Positions 43,201 to 52,200 of a stretch of 64,000 bases of DNA are shown piece by piece (position 1 is the stretch's first letter; every line of letters starts with the position of its first letter). The translations under genes were made by a program, and so were the position numbers. The DNA comes from Undaria pinnatifida (Eukaryota; Sar; Phaeophyceae; Laminariales; Alariaceae), in the NCBI GenBank assembly GCA_012845835.1, contig JABAKD010000025.1:3517819-3581818 (forward strand). The letters run 5' to 3'. Under the pieces are notes generated by a model. That model did no database searches. It was not told where the DNA came from and was given only the letters and a program-made list of their open reading frames with translations.

Positions 43201-46200
43201 AGTAAAACCACTTTTGGAGTTGGAAGACGGTTAAGGAGGCCCGAATTTCAAAACACATTTGTGCCTAAGATCGCTACAGTAGGGGGGTCCCCCCAATAGT
43301 GCGGTATCCCGGTATAAGGCGGTGTCCCTATATAATGCGGTCAAAATCGCTTGGCGCCACTGGGGAAATGCTCTCAGAACCCGGAGTGAACAAGGCGGGT
43401 TCCCGACACCCTTACCCCGATAAGGCGGTCGTATTCCTCTGGCACACCTCATCGCCTCACTGGGGGAGCCCTACTGTACCCTTAGCCCCTATCGAAGCAG
43501 GCTTCATATACGGCAAAATACGTCGGTTGACGGCACTGTTGCCCCTTGACGGACGTGACGGACTTGACGGACAGCCGTCAAGGAACCCTACGATCTAGAA
43601 CTAGTATGATAAGTCCAAAGACGTCTTGACGGGTCAAAGCTAGACCGCCAACCGACACCTTCGGTATACGGTGCGGAGACGCCCAGACTCTTACCTGTCC
43701 GATTCGGAGGATGTGGCGCTTAGGCTTTCGCGATTTGGTCGCTCCTTCCCCTTCCCCGCTTTCTCCCTGTCCTCCGTTTTTGTGGGACATGCTTGCTGCC
43801 GGTGACGGTCCCTCCGTCTCCGATCCCGCTAGTAAGGGCGGGAGTTTTAACTCCAGCGTGGTCTCCGCGGCGGAACAACCTTCTGCTTTTCCTGCTCCCG
43901 CCAGGAGGACGATTTCTCTGCCCCCGCTTTCGGCTTTCCATTGGAAGAGGCGTTTGAGAAGAGCGCGCTGTTGAGTCGGCCGAGCGGCCCAGTGGTCTTG
44001 AAGGTGCGGCGGCGCGCTCTTGGGGTCCTGTTTTTTGTTTGTTTGTTTGTAGTTTGTCGCGACGGTTGTGCCACAGGCAGAAGGGATTTCGTAGGGGGTA
44101 GTTTCATGTTATACGACGAAGGGTTCAAAATAAACGCTTGGCCTAGTGAACCAAAACAAAATGTTTCCAGAGTAATTCCAAGTTATTTGTTCCCCAAGAC
44201 GTCGGCCTAGTACTGAATGGGTCAAGAAACAACTTTTCGTGGTTTGTTGTTGTTGTTGTTGTTGCTTCTTCTGTGTTTTGGCGAGGAAAAATGCTGTACC
44301 GTTGTGTCGTTGACGATCGCTCGAGATTTTGTTACATTTTAGCAGAGCCTCCTTCCACGACGTGACAGTTTTGGCTGATTTTTGTGTATCACCAGGTGGT
44401 TATTGACCGATCTATTTCTTAGCAAGAGCACCCATACTCAGCAGGGAAATGAAGGCGTGATCCATTGGTGTGTGGCGCGTGCTGTGTAGGACAGGGTGCA
44501 GGGATCCGGTGTAGTAGTAACAACACCAAAATTTAGCCTCGAACATTTGCAGGGCATTTCGCGGGTCAGGGCGCTTGTCGCGGGTCGAGTCGGGTCTGGT
44601 GAGGGTGTCCCGACCCGACACTACCTGACCTGACCCCGTGATACTTGAAAACTCTCCTGGCCCGACCCGACCCGCGAGACCCCCTGACCCGATCCAACCC
44701 GACCCGCGAGAGGTAGACACCTCCTGACCCGGCCCGCCCGCGGGTCGGACAAATGACCCGTGAAAAGCTCGGGGGAATATGAAGACACGGCACGGGGCAC
44801 GGTACCTTTGTCTCTGCCATAAACGCCTCTGTGTCGTGCCAGGCCACAGGAAGCTCCGTCACCACGATGAGCGTCACCAGTTCTACCTGCGAGGGGTTAT
44901 ACCCGTGTGCGGTGTGTGTTGATGTGGCGCACGGCAAACTGTTGTAAGGCTTAGTTTGGGTAAGCTATTGGTTAACCTTTTGCAAGTGGTCAAACGGACG
45001 AATACCCCACTAATAACCTTAATAAATGGCGTCGTCGACAGACCATGGGTTTTTGGGTCGTGGGTGCAAATCCCACCATCCACGCTAATAAATTTTTCAG
45101 ACTTTCCCCATGTCGAACTTGAAAAATACTCTCCCCGGTATCCCCAGGAAATTAAACGGCTTGGATATTGACAGGTCCGCCCGCATATCCGGCCGACCTG
45201 GTATCTCGCCGTTTCAGGGGGGGAGAGTGTTGTAAGGCTTAGTTTGGGTAAGCTATTTGTTGACCTTTTGCAAGTGGTCAAACGGAGTAATACCTCACTA
45301 GTACCTTAGCAAAAGGTTGCAACCGTTCATTCTTTCAGAACGAAACCTGCGAACATCATTCCACACTATTTTCTAGTCATTTGCCTCCTAAAACGTGGGG
45401 AAATGATCATTTAATAATAGACTAGACTATGCATAGCGTAAACCATCGCCAGGCATGAGCGTATCAAGAAGAATGGCGAATCGGTCGCTGACTGGGCTTG
45501 GCGGGCACGGAGGGGTGGGTCACTGTCTGCTCTGGAGACGAACGCTGCGGAGGAAGGTGCATTAATTTTGTTTTTGTTCTGAGGCTCGTGAATCGAGGAT
45601 TTCCACCCGTCTCCCCAAAACCTATTTGGGTAAAACAAATAAAACATCTCGACCAGAGGAACAACCATTTGACTTGGGGTATGCTGCGAAAAAAGGTTTC
45701 TGCAAAAGAACGAGAGTTCCATCGATTTTGGGTTATTAGCCCTTTTTTGGGGACCCACGCAGCACGTACGTACAGCGACCAAAAACAACGGTCATTGATT
45801 ACGACGTCTTCAAGCGTCCTCACGTCTAGCGGTCATTGATTACGACGTCTTGAAGCGTCCTGACGTCTAGCGGTCATTGATTACGACGTCTTGAAGCGTC
45901 CTGACGTCTAGCGTGAGCGCGCGGCACTACAGGTAGGGTCACGGGTTAACGCCATCACACCTGGATTTTTTTTTTCTTGGACACTTTTACTTGAAGTTAG
46001 TACAGGGAGGGATTTTGGGACTCTCTCAAGGGGTTAAGGAGCCCCGCCATCCCGAAAAACGTCCCAGAAAAAAAAAAACGCCGCCTCTACTATCGTCAAC
46101 CCTTGTGGATCTGACGTTGACAACCCTTGATTAGCTTCTGGAGGAGTCATCCCTCTATAGTGCGATAGGGGGTAGCAGTTGTTGGATTAACTAACAACGT

Positions 46201-49200
46201 ACCTGTCCGATTGAGCTTTTCAAGTGCGGAACTACCGGTTTTATACTGTAGCCAAGTACTTCCACGAGCATGCTTGTTTCAGGACTAGCGAATGGAGAGT
46301 TTGTCGGATTGCGCGAACGAATACACCTTCGAACTCGACTGTCACGTTTCGGGTGGGAAATTGAGCTAGTTCCTCATGGTAGGAACCCCGAAATTTGTTA
46401 GAACCCGCTGCACCCCTGCTGTGGGATTGTGATTTCTAGGGCTGACGCTGACAACACCGGGCTCGACTGCCTTCACCTCCTCGTGGGCCGCGACCACTCG
46501 TGGAATCGACGTGTCCAAACGCGTTGGAAAAAGCAGAAACGCCGCAAAACAGCTGATGTTTTCCTGTTAATAATCGAAAATTGCTTTTGCGACGAGAATG
46601 AAAATTGTTTTTTTTTCTTTTTTGTCTTTCGAAAGAGGTTGTTTTGTTTTTGCCTTCATCATGGTTTTTCTTTTTACTTTCCAGCTCAACTCGCAAGAGG
46701 TTTTTTTCACCCTCGGCGAGCTTTTTTCTCGACATGCCGCGGCGACAGGTGTCCTTCCCTTCTCCCCCCCGGCACGAGCGTTTGATGATATCGACACCCA
46801 ACTGAGCCAACACCAGCACCGACAACAACAAACCATGGCATTCATCGTCACCGTTCCTTTGAAATCGGCGGTAAGAACCCAGGAACGAACGCCAAACAGG
46901 ACAGTTGTAAAAGTAGACTATAACAACACCTGCATTAGAACCGGTGCACCCCGACGCCTTACACGATAGAGGTGGTGCGTTTTGGCAAACCTGTTTTTTC
47001 TTCATTTTGGCCAACACGTGCGTTTCTCCTTGAATTTCGGGACTCCTTTACCCTACGTACATCGCCGAGATTTTTTTTGTTTGGGCGTTTTTGGCTTTGA
47101 GTTTCGGTTTTGTAGCCAAGGACCAAGGGCATTACATTGTAGTGAAGTGTTTATCGGTTTACGCTTGCTTGCTCAATTAATTTATTTTCGGGTGGGGGTT
47201 GTTTTTCGAGCTCCTTACGGTATCGCCTGGAGGATCTCTTGTTTTGACGTTTAGCTTTTGTGTCATACGTAGGGACATGATATAATTCATATCGGGTTTC
47301 AATTATTATTGCAGTTTAATCAAAATATTTTTCTGGGGCAAGCCTTTTTTTTTTTACGCACCTCTACTTTCCAGCTTCTGGACAAGCCGTCGTCACAGGT
47401 GTCGTCCCTCCTCCCCCCCGGTTCTTGCCTTCAACTTTTATCGCGCATAGGGTTCAGCAATCCCACTGCTCGCCGATTTTTCGTCGAGTGTTTGCTAACC
47501 CACGCCCTCGCGTTTTCCGCAAGTCAATTTATGCACAAGAAAAAGTCCCCACGAATTTATTCGAGTATGCACTCGGTCGGGGAGATTCGAACTAACGAAA
47601 CGGACCTGTTGCAAATTTTTATCGCGCATAGGGTTCAGCAGTCCCACTGCTCGTCGATTTCTCATCGAGTGTTGCTAACTCACGCTCTCGCGTTTTCCGC
47701 AAGTCAACTTGTGCACAAGAAAGCTATGATATATGTACCACTGTTAATACTAGGACTTATCAAGAGAGGGAGGGGCTTCAAAAAGAAAATCATGCAGCCC
47801 TTCCACCGCTTTTCGGACGGAATCTAACTCGAATTATACCAGGTTCAGTTATTTTACGGTTAACGTCGTCGTTTTTTTTTCTCGTTTCAACCGCTTTAGT
47901 CACTCACTCACCCGTTTTTCCAGGGTTCTGGTGAAGCGTTCCCACTGAGAATCCCCAAGTAGTGGCTGCTCCACACATTTCCCGTCGAGAGCATTCGACC
48001 CCGAGGTCGTCGAATGACTGCCGAGGTTGCGGCTGCCATCGTTCCAGACGGGCGAGTATTCCAGTGCATCAAGCGACAGGACACCCACGGTCCCATGCAG
48101 GAACGTGGTGTAGAAAGATTCGTCGTCCCCAACCTTGGTACGGGGGGCGGGGGCGGGTAGGCAGAAGGTGGAGGTACATTTTTTGCAGGGAGAAAGCGGG
48201 GGGTGGCGTTTGTTTGCCCATTAACTTATGTTGACACTCGTCGTTTGCCCAAGGGTTTATTTTGACAAACAGTTTTGTTTCCTTACATGCATGCATTTTT
48301 CCTTACCCGAAACTCTTTCCTTGCATGAGAGGTTTCCTGGCCTGAAACGTTTTCTTCACGTGAATGATATCCTTATCCGAAATGTTTTCGCTACGCGATG
48401 ATGAACGGTTTGCTGGTATGAAAATAACTTCCTTGCATGGACGCTGTCTTCACCTTGAATGGGCAACCCCACCGAGGATCCCAAAGCTGCCTCTGGTATT
48501 CGCGAAACACCTGCGCGTACGTACAGAAAAATACGTTCAACGTAAACGATCGAAGACAGGAAACAACAAAGTAGATACGACACGAGTACAGGAAGTTAGG
48601 TGGAGGTGGAACGATCAATACACCACCACTTTCGAGGGGGATGGGATGGTGCTATTGTGGTCTATTATGGTCTGGAAGTAGGGAGAAATCCTAATTTCGT
48701 AAATTTGAGGATGATTGACTTGGGGTATAAGCAGCCTTGATATCTCTCTCTCTCTCGGAGTGCATTAATAACTACTGCTACAATACAGTGTGGCTGATTT
48801 TCGTCGACTCTGTCTTCTCTCGGGAGACGAAACACCGCGCACACGAACTGAGGTGAAGCAGTATAAAGCTCCTGGTATGGGGGAACAGTTTCGATTTTTT
48901 TTTCGACGTGGGCGACGAGTACGCTAGGGTTGGTGTAACACCTTCGTTCGACCAAAGCACTGATGGGGTTTCCTTTAGGAATGTAGGCCCGGGGACAAAA
49001 CTACATGGGATTAGTGAGGGGTCACGTTTTTCGGTAGTAAAAAGAGACTTCACTGTGAGGAATTACCTACCTAACACTGCCGGAAAAAAAACGCTGCTCG
49101 TGTTTCAACACTACTGTCAATAGTACTACCACTCAGTCGTAGTTTTCATCGGGGATGGAATTTGCTCATTCATCGAGCGCCCCCCCGTTTTTTTTTTTCG

Positions 49201-52200
49201 AAGGCCTTGTTTAGCGACCTCCTCGAAGCGAGGAGCGTCAAGCAAGATCGACGTATCTCTACCATAGCACGATTACACGCGTCGTTCATGGAGTGGAGTC
49301 CCAAGAAGCCTCACCTCTTTAGCCACGCGTAGCAGCCTCCTACCCGCCCACGCAGCGACCGCCTTGTGCCCCCGCCTTTGATACCCGCGACAGCATTCCC
49401 CCTGCCCCCACATCATTATTTGTTGGCAGGACGCGAGGACTCTCATGGTAGACGGTTGGTTCCAGACCTTATTTCAAAGGCGGAAATGGGCATTAAGTGA
49501 GGCAAATACGTGCAAAGGAAGGTGGTAGTTCGTGTTCAAGGGAGTTTTTTTTGTTGTTCTCACGTTAGTTCGTGTAATTATGTCGGTGGTCGCGGGACAG
49601 GGCCAGTCCTCGAGTCCCTCTGGAGTAGAAGAATACCCCAGGAAAAAAACAAAACAGACCAAAAGTGGTACACGTATGTATGTATCTTAGCTGAAGATTC
49701 ACCCGCCAAAAACTCTAGAGGAGCAAGCGGAAGTCAGCGTGCATACATACGTAACAGGTTCATGCTGGTACATACGTCTCAAGACTCGCATGCCACCAAG
49801 GAAACTCAATCAATGTACCCATCGGAGGACGTCTTTGTTTCCCCCGCTTTTCATCTTTTTGGGAGTGTTCTAGAGAGAGGGACGCTCAACTCGTGCTGCA
49901 CATGTTTGGAGAGACCAACCATATTTTATAAAATTATTCTAACAGCGTCAGTTGTGAGTTCGACAAATTCAGGGTCGATGCTCATCTTTTGCAACCTGCG
50001 TAATACACCGGTCACCCGTTTTTGGTTAATTTTCATGGGTCCAAACCTATAGTTATTTACGGTTCCGACGTTGAAGACCTCAGCGGACTGGTTGCTGATA
50101 ATTTCATGCAGTGCTTGTGTGTTCCTCGCAAAGTAATTTATTCTCGGGAACCCAACCCCACTTATCGACAATCCACTCCAAACCTCTCCTTGAGCGACTC
50201 CATGACCTTCGCCTCTTCCTCTTGAGAAACCCGGCTGCGTCTTCTTCAACTCTCCGGTTGTTGCTACTACTAACACAGCGATTTACAAAAAAACAACGGT
50301 TGCTGTTATATTAACGTCATTTACGCGTAGTTCCTGCACGTTCCTAACACGCAAATACTGATGCTCGGAGACCCATACCTTTCGATACTCCACTCTAAAC
50401 CTCTCCTTGAGCGACTCCATCACCGCCGCCTCTTCCTCTTGGGAAACCTTGCCGCGTCTTCTTCTCCCCCCCAAGCGCTCCAAGCAGGCCCTCCCGTCTT
50501 CAAACGCGTTCGAAATATCCACCTGGAGGAGGTCGTTGCGCGGAGCGGACGACGCGTTTACCGATGCTGCATTGTCTCCCTCAAGGAAAGGTGGAAACGT
50601 AATGATTTAATGATGTCTTGAATTAGTCGTAATCCTCTAAGTAGATAGATGACTAAATTTAATGCCCTAAATGGTTATTAAGGCATTATTTTTCACCCCC
50701 CTCCCCCCCAGACCTTTATCCATCAGAGTGGACTCTTTGAAAGGAAACCCGTTTACCGTTTACCGGTTACAACGAACGCTATTTTGATCTAAGTTCGAGC
50801 AAAAAAACGTGGTGCACTTCTAAGTTTTGTTCAGAGAGCTTTATGAGAATGAACGATGGAGCCCGGCTCCGATTTCCTTCTGCCTTGTTTGCTGCTGCCG
50901 CGAACCAGCGCAGTAGATGGCAACGGGGAGGGGACGTCGCTCTCATTTTTCACCTGACCACCGACGTGAACGACAGCATCAATCCCTTGCCAGGGAGAGC
51001 CTAACTTCTCTGCCAGAGAGTTCCACAGGTTGACCTCGCTTCCGCTGGGTAGCTCCCCAGGACGGTCATGCGACACGGCAACAATAGCGATGTCCGGACG
51101 AGAGCTATCCGGCGTTGTCAGCGAACCTGCGGAGAGAGGGTACAGGCAGTACAGGACACCGAATAAGAAACATAAATACCGGTCGACTGACCTGACCCAG
51201 GCGGAGTTTTATTAATTTTTTTATTTTCGGAGAGGGTTCGTTCTACACTAAAATCAGATTGATAACACCGCTGAACATTTTTTTGCTCCCTTGTATAAAA
51301 CGTCCGTCTGCCCTTCTCAATACACTTATTGGTTCTTGTTGCTATTATACTGCACCGCTGCAGATAAACGGTAAACTAAAGCAGTGAGCGTACGCTGGCG
51401 TGGAGCTAACGGGAGCACGTTCTGGAAGCGGCGAAGTCCAGCGTCTTATGGCCCGCGGTGATAGTGTTCATTACCCCTTCTTGTACTGCTTGCACTCACG
51501 TTTTTTTTTAAAGACTACTTGGACATGGTGTGGGATAGATTTTGCAGTTCTTTTTTTTCAAGAACTGCTTGTAAACGATGTAGAAAGTTTTCGCAGATAA
51601 TGTTTTTTACGAACTGCTTGGAAATAGTGTAGGATGGTTTTTGGATTTTTTTTTTGGTTACAAACTACTTGGACATGGTGTGGGATACATTTTAGAGTTC
51701 CTACAAAGGCATTAGGTGCATGGCATCTCACCGGTTCGAACCGCCGCATTCGAGATCCCCTTAAACTCGATAAAATACCGACGAGCGGCACGCAGGCCTT
51801 GCATCCAAAACGCCCGCGGACGTCGTGCTTTCAATTTCCGCTCCAGTTCGAACCTCTCCGAGGTGACGACATCACGCACCTAGGATCGACGTTAACGTTG
51901 CATGTGTTGTGGAGTTGCGGGACTTTAGTTTTGTGCCATCGTCCCCCCCGGTGGTTCATGGGTTACAGGATGTCGTAGTCCTATTCCTTAGCCATGTTTG
52001 TGGTACTTTTTGTTTTTTCCGGTGGGAAGGTACGTAGGAAGCCTGACGCCTGCACAACTGGAAACCCGTGTTTGGGGAAAAGTTACTTGAAATTAGTACA
52101 GGGAGATATTTTGGGGCTCAAAAGGGGTTAACATTGTAGCACTTCAACGCATGTGTCGTGCCAGCATAACTAGATAGCGGAAAGAACTCGAGGGCAGCGC

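Noticed and set aside
46436-47017. Minus-strand frame of 193 codons
   Set aside because: It crosses a dispersed non-coding repeat also present at 25.8 and 47.4 kb, and its composition is dominated by Lys runs from poly-T tracts.
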